Positions 17,638 through 26,398 of a stretch of 47,199 nt of DNA are shown here, piece by piece. Source of the DNA: Prevotella sp. CAG:1031 (lineage in GTDB: Bacteria; Bacteroidota; Bacteroidia; Bacteroidales; Muribaculaceae). The stretch spans positions 20,137 to 67,335 of the forward strand of contig HF985599.1 in assembly GCA_000431215.1 (NCBI GenBank), read 5' to 3'. Under the pieces are notes generated by a model. That model worked only from the letters and a program-made list of their open reading frames with translations. It searched no databases and was not told the DNA's origin. Made by a program: the position numbers and the translations under genes. Position 1 is the first letter of the stretch, and every line of letters begins with the position of its first letter.

Positions 17638-19101
17638 TTATTGTGCGGGGGTAAAGGCGTTTAGATCGAACGAGCCTGTCAGCAGCTCAAGCTCGCTGCG
17701 GGCTATCAGATAGTTGTAGATTGCCTGGTAGTAGGCCAGACGCGAGCGGGTCAGGGCCAGTTCGCTGTCGCGCAGTTCGAGATACGAGGTGGCGCCGATT
17801 TTGAAGCTTTCCGACGCTATGTCGTGGGCCATGACGGCCTGTTTGACGCTTTCGGCGCACGATCCGACCTGCTTGACGTTGGTGTTCATATTGTCGACAG
17901 CAAGGTCGATCTGCATATCGACGCTGTTCTTAAGATCCTGACGGTTCAGGGCCATCTCGTCGAGCTGAACGCGCGCCTGACGTATGCGGTTGTAGCGCTG
18001 ACCGCCTTCGAAAAGAGGCACGTTGAGTGTCAGGCCAAGAACTGAATAGGGGTTCCAGCGGAAGTTGGCGAAAGGATTGCCGTTGCTCGACGATGTCCAG
18101 TTGTAGTTGGCGCTCAGAGCCAGTGTGGGCCACCATGCGGCCTTCTGCATATCGAGGTTGCGGCTGACAAGAGTGGTCTGTGCGTCGAGAAGGCGCAGCT
18201 GCGGGTTGGCTTCGGAGCTGTGGCGCAGCGATGTGGCTTCCATGGCGTCGCTGAGCATTGTCTTCTCGTAGTCGTTGAGCGAAACGGTCGGCTGTATCGT
18301 GATGTGTCCGCTCAGTCCCATCAGCACCGATAGCTGAAGCTGAGCGCGTTTTATCGAGATGTCGGCCTGAGCAAGCTCCGGCTCGACGTTCTTGACCTGT
18401 ACGGAGGTGCGGAGAACGTCGTAGCGCGATGCCGTTCCGAGCTCATATTGTTTCTGATATATGTCGGCGGTGAAAAGGGCCATCTGATATGACTCTTCGA
18501 GTGTTTTCTTTGAGTCGAGCGCCAGAAGAAGCTGATAGTAGGCCGATTTGACGTTGTTGACAAGTTCGAGCCGCGAGTTCTGCGCAGTAATAACCTGCTG
18601 ATAGATCTGCGCGTCGCTTATCTTCAGGGATTTCCATATCTGGGGAGCGATAAGAGGCAGCGAGGCGTTGAATCCCATCGACCAGCTGTTGTCGAGACCC
18701 ATCTTGATTCCGGCGTCGCCATCTTTTCCGGCCCGCGATTCGGGGGTATCGCCTTCCTCACCGTCGCCTCCGCCCATCGACGGGAAGCCGTCCATGTTCA
18801 TGTAGGCGACCTGTTTGGCCAGCATGCGGTTGTAGTTCACGCCGAAGCTGACTGAGGGGAGCAACTGCCCGAGAATCTCTTTCCGAGAATAGTCGTAGCG
18901 CGTTATCTCCATGTCGGCTACTTTTATCGATGGATTGTCGCTGAGAGCTATCTCGAGACAGCGTTCCAGCGAGAGCGTTACCGATGTGTCGGCCGGTGCG
19001 ATAACCGGAACTCGCGTGCCGGCGGTGACGCTGTCGGGAGCCTGTGCCGAAACGCCCAGAGCTGCGGCCATGAACATTGTGGCCGCCAGAATTTTTTTCA
19101 T
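17638..19101 (-). CDS. TolC-family outer-membrane efflux protein
   Basis: A 487-residue protein when started at ATG 19101, which gives a proper signal peptide (MKKILAATMFMAAALGVSAQ); the frame is open further upstream to 19152 but that part is not signal-like. Two TolC-type repeats are seen, with heptad-rich helices and SLERCLEIALSDNPSIKV at the start and ASESFKIGATSYLELRDSELALTRSRLAYYQA at the end. A Gly/Glu/Asp-rich insertion (about GGGDGEEGDTPESRAGKDGD) sits in the first half near the first strand pair. First gene of the OMF-adaptor-permease-PII operon. Confidence 0.92.
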   Translation of the reverse strand: MKKILAATMFMAAALGVSAQAPDSVTAGTRVPVIAPADTSVTLSLERCLEIALSDNPSIKVADMEITRYDYSRKEILGQLLPSVSFGVNYNRMLAKQVAYMNMDGFPSMGGGDGEEGDTPESRAGKDGDAGIKMGLDNSWSMGFNASLPLIAPQIWKSLKISDAQIYQQVITAQNSRLELVNNVKSAYYQLLLALDSKKTLEESYQMALFTADIYQKQYELGTASRYDVLRTSVQVKNVEPELAQADISIKRAQLQLSVLMGLSGHITIQPTVSLNDYEKTMLSDAMEATSLRHSSEANPQLRLLDAQTTLVSRNLDMQKAAWWPTLALSANYNWTSSSNGNPFANFRWNPYSVLGLTLNVPLFEGGQRYNRIRQARVQLDEMALNRQDLKNSVDMQIDLAVDNMNTNVKQVGSCAESVKQAVMAHDIASESFKIGATSYLELRDSELALTRSRLAYYQAIYNYLIARSELELLTGSFDLNAFTPAQ

Positions 19102-19218
19102 CTTTTGCACGTGTTCGATTGTAGATTTTTTAGTCGGCGCTAAATTACGCAATATCTTTATAAGGCGGTTGGGTTTTTAGACGAATATACGCGCCGATAA
19201 GACGAATTTTAAGCTCGT

Positions 19219-20472
19219 TTACTGGTAAAGAAGTGGAAGGCAGCGTGTCAGATACTCGCGGGCCACCTCCCACGGGGTATAGATGGCCGTGCGTGCGGGT
19301 ATCAGGGGCACAGGTTTCTCATTGAGGTCGACGCGAAGATAGAGGCGGCCGTTCTGCTTGTGCTTCAGCAGAATGAGCTGTAGATTAGCAGCCATCGGAA
19401 CGATGTTGAAGTCGCGCCAGTGCATTGCCACAGTGTCGAAATAGTTCGTCATGTAGTAACAGCCCGGAATGTGCATCATGGCCAGCAGAGGCATCAGCGT
19501 CTCGGCGTGTCCGAAACGGAGTCTCACGTGGCAGTTCCCGTTGTCGCCCGTCGTGTCGATCAGTTCGCGCAGCAGATCTGCCGCCATCTCTACGGGAGCC
19601 ATAGAGAGAGTCGAGGCTGAATATTGGAGATAGTGGCGGAGGTTTGAGACGCTCCAGGCCGCATTATATTCATCGCGGGCGAAGAATTCCGAGGCGTCGG
19701 TCTCGACTCCGGCTGCTGCTGCGCAGGCGACCACCGAATATTCATTCATGACAAGCTCGCGCATTTCCGAAGGATCGGCGCCGTCGAATGTCGACCCGAA
19801 AGCGCGTTTCAGAGGCGCGTCGGTCAGCACCTGAGTCTCAAGCGCTGTCAGAGGCTCGCGCCAGCGCCCCTCGTCGCGGTATTCGTGATAGAACGTGTCG
19901 GAGTCGAACGGGCGCAGCAGTTTGGAGTTCTGCCGGCCGCTCGAGGTGTATATCTCAAGCTTGTTGTTGATACGCGCAAGCCTGTGGGTGAAACAATACA
20001 TGCTCATGATTGCGCGCGGCGAATAGCTCGCTATGGCCTCGACCCGGCCGCCGTCGAACAGTGTGGGCCATGCTTTGGCCATTCTTGTGGCTATTGCGGC
20101 CTGCTCCGATTCGCCGAGACTGTCGAGCGCGCCCCATCGGCCGGCTGTAGCTGCCTTTATGGCATTGCAGAGGTTGCGCAGTTTCCGACCCGTGGACGTG
20201 AGCTGCCCGGCGGCTTCGGCGCGTGCGACGGCTTCGAGAACTGCTTTGATGTTCTTTTCGCTCGACGGGAACCGTGCTCCGTGGCGCCCTATATGATTGA
20301 TCATGACGGGTTCGAGGCTGTCGGGACAAGCCTCGACAGACTTCACGTCAGGGTAGGGCATATAGGAACCCTCACATTCGCGCATCGTGTAGTTTGTGGC
20401 CGTCGGGTCGGCGGCCTGAACCATCGTCGCGCAAAGCGCCATGGCAACGATGTTGAGTAATATTCTCTTCAT
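19219..20472 (-). CDS. MINPP-type histidine phosphatase (phytase)
   Basis: A 417-residue protein with a signal peptide (about 1-21), so periplasmic or surface. The clade-2 histidine phosphatase motifs are present: RHGARFP (63-69, His64 is the phosphate-accepting residue) and HAE (322-324), which replaces the HD of other phytases and is the mark of multiple inositol-polyphosphate phosphatases. Gut Bacteroides homologues hydrolyse phytate stepwise. Members of this family also appear in outer-membrane vesicles. It ends 117 bases before the efflux OMF gene and starts from a divergent, palindromic promoter region shared with a TPR gene. Confidence 0.88.
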   Translation of the reverse strand: MKRILLNIVAMALCATMVQAADPTATNYTMRECEGSYMPYPDVKSVEACPDSLEPVMINHIGRHGARFPSSEKNIKAVLEAVARAEAAGQLTSTGRKLRNLCNAIKAATAGRWGALDSLGESEQAAIATRMAKAWPTLFDGGRVEAIASYSPRAIMSMYCFTHRLARINNKLEIYTSSGRQNSKLLRPFDSDTFYHEYRDEGRWREPLTALETQVLTDAPLKRAFGSTFDGADPSEMRELVMNEYSVVACAAAAGVETDASEFFARDEYNAAWSVSNLRHYLQYSASTLSMAPVEMAADLLRELIDTTGDNGNCHVRLRFGHAETLMPLLAMMHIPGCYYMTNYFDTVAMHWRDFNIVPMAANLQLILLKHKQNGRLYLRVDLNEKPVPLIPARTAIYTPWEVAREYLTRCLPLLYQ

Positions 20473-20499
20473 AGCGAGAACTGTTTGCTTTTTAGTTGT

Positions 20500-20520
20500 T
20501 ATATTTGTGCCACAAATATT
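20500..20520. promoter_or_regulatory. Palindromic divergent promoter core (phytase / TPR gene)
   Basis: The plus strand carries TATATTTG (20500-20507), an exact -7 box 23 bases before ATG 20531. The minus strand carries AATATTTG (20520-20513), one mismatch from the box, pointing toward the phytase. The two lie in a perfect palindrome, ATATTTGTG-C-CACAAATAT (20501-20519). This could be two promoters back to back or an operator covering both. Confidence 0.5.
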
Positions 20521-20530
20521 TTCGACAGAT

Positions 20531-20800
20531 ATGGATACCTATCAGAATATAAACGCTCTTGTCGGCGAAAATCGTATCGGCGAGGCGATTTCTGCGCTCG
20601 ACGGGATTCTGAAAACCGATCCTGAAGACTCCAGAGCGCTGTTTGAACGCGGAAAACTTTTCTGGCGGCTCGGTGAACGACATAAGGCAATGGGCGATTA
20701 TTCGGCCGCCGCACGCCTTGGAAATACCGCTGCTCAGATGGCGCTCGACCACGCCGTCGACATCGACGATTTCTATAACCGCGATCTCTATAACCCCTGA
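20531..20800 (+). CDS. Small TPR protein
   Basis: An 89-residue cytosolic protein starting at ATG 20531; the frame is open further upstream, but that part covers the promoter and the phytase start. About two tetratricopeptide repeats: the stretch NRIGEAISALDGILKTDPED followed by SRALFERGKLFWRLGERHKAMGDYSAAARLG. Likely a protein-interaction module of unknown partner. The last 13 bases overlap the 3' end of the convergent CYTH gene. Confidence 0.7.
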   Translation: MDTYQNINALVGENRIGEAISALDGILKTDPEDSRALFERGKLFWRLGERHKAMGDYSAAARLGNTAAQMALDHAVDIDDFYNRDLYNP

Positions 20801-21246
20801 CCGCCGGCCAGATTGGAGTTGTAGTAGGCGGGATCGCCGGTCACCTCGCGTCCGACAAACGGTGGTAATTTCACAACAACGTCGGCCGAGGGGAGTTCGA
20901 CTTCGGCGACAGTCAGTCCCGCAAGGCGTCCGATGAACTCGTCGACTTCCCAAGTCAGTCCGCCGTAGGGAACTATATGGCGCCGTTTCTCGATGACTGT
21001 CGACGGTGCCAGTCGTGCCATCGCCTCGGCGTCGGCTGCAGGAACGGGATATTCCCATTCGTCGCGCTCTGCACCGCGGTTTTTGCTCTTGACGGTCAGA
21101 AACCCACAGCCATCGGCTATGCGTACTCTCACAGTGGCCTCCGGGCGTGTCGACAGGTAGGCCTGCATCATGGTTCTGATCTCCGTGGCCATAGACTTGT
21201 AGCTTTCATCGGTTACGAGAAATTTGCGCTCGATTTCCTTAGCCAT
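20788..21246 (-). CDS. CYTH domain phosphohydrolase
   Basis: A 152-residue protein with the CYTH signature EIERKFLV (4-11), then TVRVRIADG..FLTVKSK, EWEYPVP, IEKRRH and the acidic WEVDEF...L.VAEVELP, which together line the triphosphate tunnel. Bacterial members hydrolyse inorganic triphosphate or nucleoside triphosphates with Mg2+. The tail GREVTGDPAYYNSNLA is the usual family end, so the gene is intact. It is convergent with the TPR gene. Confidence 0.88.
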   Translation of the reverse strand: MAKEIERKFLVTDESYKSMATEIRTMMQAYLSTRPEATVRVRIADGCGFLTVKSKNRGAERDEWEYPVPAADAEAMARLAPSTVIEKRRHIVPYGGLTWEVDEFIGRLAGLTVAEVELPSADVVVKLPPFVGREVTGDPAYYNSNLAGGQGL

Positions 21247-21314
21247 ATCGTTAATTTTTTATTAAATCATCGAATGACACTGACGGCAGTAACGCTGTCA
21301 GACGTTATGATTCT

Positions 21315-21343
21315 GCAAAATTACGGAATTCTCACTAACTTTG
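21315..21343 (+). promoter_or_regulatory. Promoter of the DUF5686 gene
   Basis: TAACTTTG (21336-21343) is an exact -7 box. TTCTG at 21311-21315 is at the right distance for the -33 element. ATG 21355 is 11 bases after the box, so the transcript would be nearly leaderless. Confidence 0.5.
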
Positions 21344-21354
21344 CAGCTTAATTG

Positions 21355-23901
21355 ATGAAAGGACGCTTATTTATATTTGCGGTTGTCGCACTGGCCTTTT
21401 TGGCGGCTGTCTTTGCGGCGCCTGAAAGCCGTGGCGCGACAACGCAGACGGTAAGCGGCGTCGTTGTCGATTCAATCACCGGCGAACCAGTCCCTTACGC
21501 AGCAGTGCTGCTCACCGCAACAGACCGCGGAGCACTGACCGATGCCGACGGATTCTTCTCGCTGACGACGGCGCTCCCTTTCAAGGGAGTTCAGGTGTCG
21601 GTGATGGGCTATTCCACAAAAACAGTATCGCGGCCGCGCCACGGCGAGCGCATGAGAATAGAGCTGGTGCCGACTGGAATGAAGCTCGCGGAGGTTGTCA
21701 TCAAACCTAAGAAAGAGAAGTATTCGAAGAAGAACAATCCTGCCGTCGACCTGATGAGGCGCGTCAGAGCCGGTGCCGAAAAGAACGCTCCCGAACGCAA
21801 TCCCTGGTATAACTACGATAAATATGAGCGTATAACCCTCGCCCTCGACGATGTCAGCGAGGACGGGGCGCTTGTCAGAAAGTTTCCTTTGCTGAAAGAG
21901 CACATGGACACGAGCGCCCTGACCGGCAGGCCTATTCTTAATGTAGCGCTCCGCGAGAAGTCGAGCCGCGTCAGTTACCGGCGTGACCCTGAGAGCCGCA
22001 AAGAACTCGTCGCGGGGTTGCGTCACGAGGGCATCGACGACATGCTCGATCCGGCTGCGACTCAGGCTCTTTATGAAGATCTTCTGCGCGAGGTCGACAT
22101 TTACGGGAACGACATTCCGCTCGTTCGCAACCGTTTCGTGAGTCCTCTGTCGAGGATAGCGCCTGATTTCTATAAATATTATATCACCGACACCGTTACC
22201 GTCGGCGCTGACAGCTGTGTCGTGCTGACTTTCGTTCCCCACAATCCGGCGTCGACAGGTTTTGTCGGGCGTCTTTATGTCGACAAAAACGATTCGACGG
22301 CACTCGTGCGCCGAATTGAAATGAACATTCCCGCCGATATCAATCTCAACTATATCAACAATCTGAGGATTGTCCAGGAATATGACCGTGCTCCCGACGG
22401 AAGCCGCCTCAAGACTCTCGACGACATGGTTCTCGAGGCCGGTTTTTTCAGCAACGGCAATCAGCTCTACGCCCGCCGCGTCGACAAATACGCCAATCAT
22501 GACTTCAAAGAGCCTGCCGACAAGGGGGTGTTCTCGCTGATGGCCCCGTCGACGGTTATTGGCGGCGCTTCGGCGCGGAGCGAGGAATGGTGGAACCGGG
22601 CGCGGCTGTCTGCCCCATCGGGCGCCGAGAAGTCGGTCGGCAAGATGATGACGGGACTTCGGCAGAACAAGTTTTTCTACTGGACCGAAAAGATTGTCAA
22701 AGTGTTGGCGACAGGATATATCCAGACCGGCCCGCAGTCGCGCTACGACTTCGGCCCGGTGAATACGCTGGTCAGCTACAACGATCTCGAAGGGGTCAGA
22801 TTCCGCGTCGGCGGAATGTCGACGGCCAATCTCTCGCCGCGATTCTTTACGCGCGAGTGGGTGGCCTATGGTCTCAGAGACCACAGGTGGAAGTATTCCG
22901 TCGAGCTTGAATGGTCGTTCCGCGACAAGACATATCACAGCCGCGAGTTCCCGGTCCATGCTTTCAGGGCTACCCATTCCTATAATGTCGATATGCTCGG
23001 GCAACATTTCCGCTACACCAACCCCGATAATGTCTTCCTTTCGCTGCGCAGTTCGAAAGACGACATGATGACTTATCAGCGGCTTTCGAAACTCGAATAT
23101 ATTCTCGAGCTCGAGAATAATTTCAGCGTGGAGGCTTCTGTGGCCCATTCGCGTCAGGAGGAGTCGCGACTGCTGCGGTTTACCGACGGCTACGGCAACA
23201 GTCTCGGACATCTGACAACGGCTGGAATCTCTCTGAAGCTGCGTTATGCCCCGGGCGAGAAGTTCTTTCAGACCAAGTCGGCGCGTATCCCTATAAATCT
23301 CGATGCTCCCGTCATTGAGCTCAGCCACACTTTCGCGCCTGCCGGAATCCTCGGCAACCGCTGGGGCCTGAACGTGACCGAGCTCAGGTTCTCAAAACGT
23401 TTCTGGCTCTCGGCGTTCGGAAAGGTGGATGTAGTTCTTAAGGGGGGACATATATGGAATACGTCGGCGTTCACCAATCTGCTGATACCCAACGCAAACC
23501 TCAGCTATACAATACAGCCCGAGAGCTTCTCTATGATGAAGGCTCTCGAGTTCATGACCGACAGTTACGCTCAATGGGATCTGACCTACTGGGGCAACGG
23601 TATTCTCTTCAACCTCGTTCCGGGACTTAAGAAAGCTCAGTTGCGCGAAGTGGTGAATTTCAAAGGCGTGTGGGGCCATCTGAGCAGTCGCAATATGCCG
23701 TGGCGCCATCCGTCGCTGCCTCAGTTTCCCGCCGGCGCCATGCCGCGGCCGATGACCGACACTCCCTATATGGAGGCGAGCGTCGGTCTCGACAATATCT
23801 TCAGGATTCTGCGGCTCGACTATGTCTGGCGGCTTACCTACCGCTCGACACCGGGAGTCAGCCATTCAGGCCTGCGCCTGATGCTTCATTTCACTTTCTG
23901 A
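21355..23901 (+). CDS. DUF5686 / carboxypeptidase-regulatory-like outer-membrane protein
   Basis: An 848-residue protein. The frame could start three bases earlier at TTG, but ATG 21355 gives the clean signal peptide (MKGRLFIFAVVALAFLAAVFA). An N-terminal CarboxypepD_reg-like domain (about 32-110: VSGVVVDSITGEPVPYAAVLL...DADGFFSLTT) is followed by a long region with many amphipathic strands that ends in LRLDYVWRLTYRSTPGVSHSGLRLMLHFTF, a typical outer-membrane C-terminus ending in Phe. This is the DUF5686 architecture, common in Bacteroidetes and of unknown function; it resembles a TonB-receptor-like barrel without plug. Its stop is 2 bases from the stop of the convergent kinase gene. Confidence 0.85.
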   Translation: MKGRLFIFAVVALAFLAAVFAAPESRGATTQTVSGVVVDSITGEPVPYAAVLLTATDRGALTDADGFFSLTTALPFKGVQVSVMGYSTKTVSRPRHGERMRIELVPTGMKLAEVVIKPKKEKYSKKNNPAVDLMRRVRAGAEKNAPERNPWYNYDKYERITLALDDVSEDGALVRKFPLLKEHMDTSALTGRPILNVALREKSSRVSYRRDPESRKELVAGLRHEGIDDMLDPAATQALYEDLLREVDIYGNDIPLVRNRFVSPLSRIAPDFYKYYITDTVTVGADSCVVLTFVPHNPASTGFVGRLYVDKNDSTALVRRIEMNIPADINLNYINNLRIVQEYDRAPDGSRLKTLDDMVLEAGFFSNGNQLYARRVDKYANHDFKEPADKGVFSLMAPSTVIGGASARSEEWWNRARLSAPSGAEKSVGKMMTGLRQNKFFYWTEKIVKVLATGYIQTGPQSRYDFGPVNTLVSYNDLEGVRFRVGGMSTANLSPRFFTREWVAYGLRDHRWKYSVELEWSFRDKTYHSREFPVHAFRATHSYNVDMLGQHFRYTNPDNVFLSLRSSKDDMMTYQRLSKLEYILELENNFSVEASVAHSRQEESRLLRFTDGYGNSLGHLTTAGISLKLRYAPGEKFFQTKSARIPINLDAPVIELSHTFAPAGILGNRWGLNVTELRFSKRFWLSAFGKVDVVLKGGHIWNTSAFTNLLIPNANLSYTIQPESFSMMKALEFMTDSYAQWDLTYWGNGILFNLVPGLKKAQLREVVNFKGVWGHLSSRNMPWRHPSLPQFPAGAMPRPMTDTPYMEASVGLDNIFRILRLDYVWRLTYRSTPGVSHSGLRLMLHFTF

Positions 23902-23903
23902 GC

Positions 23904-24767
23904 CTACAGGCGGCAGCCGGTCAGTTCGGCACTGTGGTATTCGATGAGCCCTTTTATCGGCGAAGCCATTACCTTGCCGAGAGTGCAGCCGACCGAGGCG
24001 GCGGCGAACTGGAGCTGGGTGCGGAAATTGGCAGCTATCGACCCGCAGAAGGCTACAGGCATGGAATCGTAACCGGAATACTGGGCTACGTTGCGCGCCA
24101 TGAAGTTGCAGAATTCGATGGTAACCATGTGGCGCACGTGCGGACGCTCGATGTGGCGCGAGATGAAGGGCACGAGCGACGCCAGAAATTTGTTGGGCTC
24201 CGGCGCGCGGTAGGTGCGGTCGATGACTTCGGGGAGCGTCAGGCAGGTCTCCTTGAAGAATGCCTCACGCAGAACGGGCGGGAATACTCCTTTGAATATG
24301 TCGCCGAGCAGGTGCTTGCCGAGAGCGGCCCCGCTCCCTTCGTCGCCGATAATGAATCCGAGCGACGGAACGTTTTCGATAATCTTTTCTCCGTCGTAAA
24401 GGCCTGAATTGGAGCCTGTGCCGAGTATGCAGGCCACGCCGCGCTCACGCCCGAGCAGGGCGCGGGCAGCGCCGAGAAGATCGCTCTCAACGCTGACATC
24501 GCCGACTCCGAGGGCTTCGGTGATTGCGGCGGCCATGTGCGGAACGATGTGGGGCAGGCATCCGGCCCCGTAATAATAGACTTTGTCGGGCCTGACTCCG
24601 TTGAGAAGGTCGACAACCCCCTCGATGGCACGCACGAGGGCCGCGTCGGTGGCCATCACAGGGTTTATTCCCGGAGTCACGCCGATATGGCGCGATGAAC
24701 CGTTTTCGCTGATAAGCGCCCATTCGATTTTTGTGCTGCCGGCATCGGCAATGAGGATATGTTTCAT
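23904..24767 (-). CDS. BadF/BadG/BcrA-type ATPase, N-acetylglucosamine kinase-like
   Basis: A 287-residue ASKHA-fold kinase. Phosphate-1 motif DAGSTKIEW (8-16), phosphate-2-like CILGTGSNSGLYDG, then GFIIGDEGSGAALGKHLL and the adenosine-site FCGSIAANF. The GDEGSG stretch is typical of N-acetylglucosamine kinases in this family. It phosphorylates GlcNAc or a related sugar in the cytosol, for amino-sugar salvage. Substrate is inferred. The stop lies 2 bases from the stop of the DUF5686 gene on the other strand. Confidence 0.85.
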   Translation of the reverse strand: MKHILIADAGSTKIEWALISENGSSRHIGVTPGINPVMATDAALVRAIEGVVDLLNGVRPDKVYYYGAGCLPHIVPHMAAAITEALGVGDVSVESDLLGAARALLGRERGVACILGTGSNSGLYDGEKIIENVPSLGFIIGDEGSGAALGKHLLGDIFKGVFPPVLREAFFKETCLTLPEVIDRTYRAPEPNKFLASLVPFISRHIERPHVRHMVTIEFCNFMARNVAQYSGYDSMPVAFCGSIAANFRTQLQFAAASVGCTLGKVMASPIKGLIEYHSAELTGCRL

Positions 24768-24777
24768 GGCTTGGAAT

Positions 24778-25620
24778 TTAAGGTGTTACAATTTTCTTGA
24801 CGCCTTCGGCATCGATGCGTATTACTATGGCCCCGCCCGTAGGCGCGGTCAGGCGCCGGCCGAGGATGTCGTAGTAGCGCACTTCACCGGCGCTTTCGGC
24901 TCCTATAGTGGTCAGGGTGTCACCCGCGCCGTCGGCTTTCCTGAAGGTGAAGTCGAGGAGGGATGCTCCGGGAACGCCGACTATGAAGCTTTTGTCGACA
25001 GTGAAGGCCTTGGCCTGATAGCTTTCTCCGGGAGCGAGGCCCTCGATGGAGCCTTCAAACACGAGCGTTTCGGTCGAACCGGCGGCTATCGTGGTCTGCG
25101 GGAATGCTATTGTTGCGGTGGGATCGAGTGGATCGCCGACAAAGGCGGTGAACTGCTTGTCGCACTTCGATGAGGCTTTTACAGTAAGCTTGATGTGGGC
25201 GTTGTCAGGCTCGACTATGCCGTCGGCCGTGGCGAACGATGATATTTCGTATGGAGCCGCCGGGCCGATGGCGACCGTCAGGCTCCTGCCGTTGACGGGG
25301 GTATTGCTCTCGTCGAATATCGCGAAGCGGAAGTCTGAGCCGGAAAGATCGTCGGGCAGTGTCCCCGAGAATTCGACAACCGCGGTTTCGCCTTTGTCGA
25401 GGCTGATTGACTGAGACTCGAGAACGGCGATCACGCTGAGAACTCCGGCCACGCGGCGCGCTATCACGGGCGTCAGCACGGTCTCTTGCGTCATGTCGCC
25501 TTCGCCGGTAACGACGGCTTTGACACTGCATTCGGCCCCGGGAGCAAAGCCTGTCTCGACCACAATGTCGCCGAGGCTGATTTCGGCCGACAGGGCTGCA
25601 AGAGAGAATATGCGGTTCAT
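24778..25620 (-). CDS. Beta-sandwich protein with T9SS-like C-terminal segment, unknown function
   Basis: A 280-residue protein rich in Ile, Val, Thr and Gly with Ig-like strand patterns in two blocks (about 15-115 and 118-220). It ends in VRYYDILGRRLTAPTGGAIVIRIDAEGVKKIVTP, which is like the YD..GR......G.Y.V......KK.V end of type A T9SS sorting domains. The N-terminus (MNRIFSLAALSAEISLGD) is too short and weakly hydrophobic for a normal signal peptide, although the C-terminus implies export. Either the start is further upstream or the gene is 5'-truncated. No upstream in-frame signal was found. Positioned between the kinase and HepT genes. Confidence 0.55.
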   Translation of the reverse strand: MNRIFSLAALSAEISLGDIVVETGFAPGAECSVKAVVTGEGDMTQETVLTPVIARRVAGVLSVIAVLESQSISLDKGETAVVEFSGTLPDDLSGSDFRFAIFDESNTPVNGRSLTVAIGPAAPYEISSFATADGIVEPDNAHIKLTVKASSKCDKQFTAFVGDPLDPTATIAFPQTTIAAGSTETLVFEGSIEGLAPGESYQAKAFTVDKSFIVGVPGASLLDFTFRKADGAGDTLTTIGAESAGEVRYYDILGRRLTAPTGGAIVIRIDAEGVKKIVTP

Positions 25621-25636
25621 ATTGTTTTGTCCGATT

Positions 25637-26023
25637 TTAATTGCCGGGAGTTATGCGTTGCTCCCGATTGTATAGCTCTTCGTAGTCGGTAATTATCCGC
25701 GTAATGTCTTTCTTCAGCTGAGGGATATGGCGCCTTACCAAACTCCACAGGAAAGCAGGCTGAACATTGTCATAAGAGTGTATGATGCGGTTGCGGGTGT
25801 CGATTATCGCTCTTGCATTTGGAATCTCCAGTGTCGGTTCGACCTTTCTGATTCTGTTTATGGCCTCACCCATAATTTCTGTTTTGCGTTCTACGACACA
25901 TTTACGCATCATGTCGCGTTCAAACAGATCAAAACTGTCAGGGAAATCCGTAAAGCAGCTCTGAACATCGTTTATGGCGTCCAGCACATCCTGCAGGTAG
26001 GTCAGTATTTCTTCATTAGCCAT
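25637..26023 (-). CDS. hepT: HepT-type toxin (DUF86)
   Basis: A 128-residue helical protein. It carries the R-x4-H-x-Y motif of HepT ribonucleases in TRNRIIHSYD (about 78-87). HepT forms dimers with a HEPN fold and acts as a toxin; in MntA-HepT systems the MntA partner silences it by adding AMP residues to the Tyr of this motif. The start ATG 26023 overlaps the end of mntA by 8 bases. Intact length for the family. Confidence 0.85.
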   Translation of the reverse strand: MANEEILTYLQDVLDAINDVQSCFTDFPDSFDLFERDMMRKCVVERKTEIMGEAINRIRKVEPTLEIPNARAIIDTRNRIIHSYDNVQPAFLWSLVRRHIPQLKKDITRIITDYEELYNREQRITPGN

Positions 26024-26321
26024 AAATCATCTGTTTGGTGCGGTTGACGTTTGCGATGAAGTATTTGTTTCGCAGACCTCCTTCTTCGATGAGGTCAACT
26101 CTTCTGTCGAACAGTCTTTCCAACGCGTCTCTGAAATCGAAATAGTTTGTCACGTAATCCCATCGTTCATGATCTGTCGTATCGAAGTCGACGAGCAGGT
26201 CGACATCGCTCTTGTCATTGAATCTATCTGTAAGGATAGACCCGAAGACTGCCAGAGACTTTACCTTGTGTTTACGGCAGAGGTCGATGATGCGTTGCAG
26301 ATTAAGTTCGATTAATTTCAT
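26016..26321 (-). CDS. mntA: MntA-type minimal nucleotidyltransferase antitoxin
   Basis: A 101-residue protein with the nucleotidyltransferase signature GSx10DxD: GS (27-28) followed after ten residues by DVD, and a third acidic residue in RRVDLIEE. MntA adenylylates HepT and neutralises it. Its stop overlaps hepT by 8 bases, so the two are translated from one mRNA. The TATATTTG box at 26342-26349 sits 20 bases upstream of the ATG. Confidence 0.87.
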   Translation of the reverse strand: MKLIELNLQRIIDLCRKHKVKSLAVFGSILTDRFNDKSDVDLLVDFDTTDHERWDYVTNYFDFRDALERLFDRRVDLIEEGGLRNKYFIANVNRTKQMIYG

Positions 26322-26341
26322 ATGCGGTTGTGCTGTGAGTG

Positions 26342-26349
26342 CAAATATA
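26342..26349 (-). promoter_or_regulatory. -7 box of the mntA-hepT operon
   Basis: On the minus strand TATATTTG (26349-26342) matches TAnnTTTG exactly and precedes ATG 26321 by 20 bases. A -33 TTTG is not clear. Confidence 0.45.
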
Positions 26350-26398
26350 CCAATTATTTCTGATTAGTATACGTCTGTGAATTTGAATTTGTTCCCGG

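Noticed and set aside
21472..23328. A 618-codon open frame on the minus strand inside the DUF5686 gene
   Set aside because: It lies antisense within a well-supported outer-membrane protein gene, has no signal or domain pattern, and is the usual shadow of GC-rich coding sequence.
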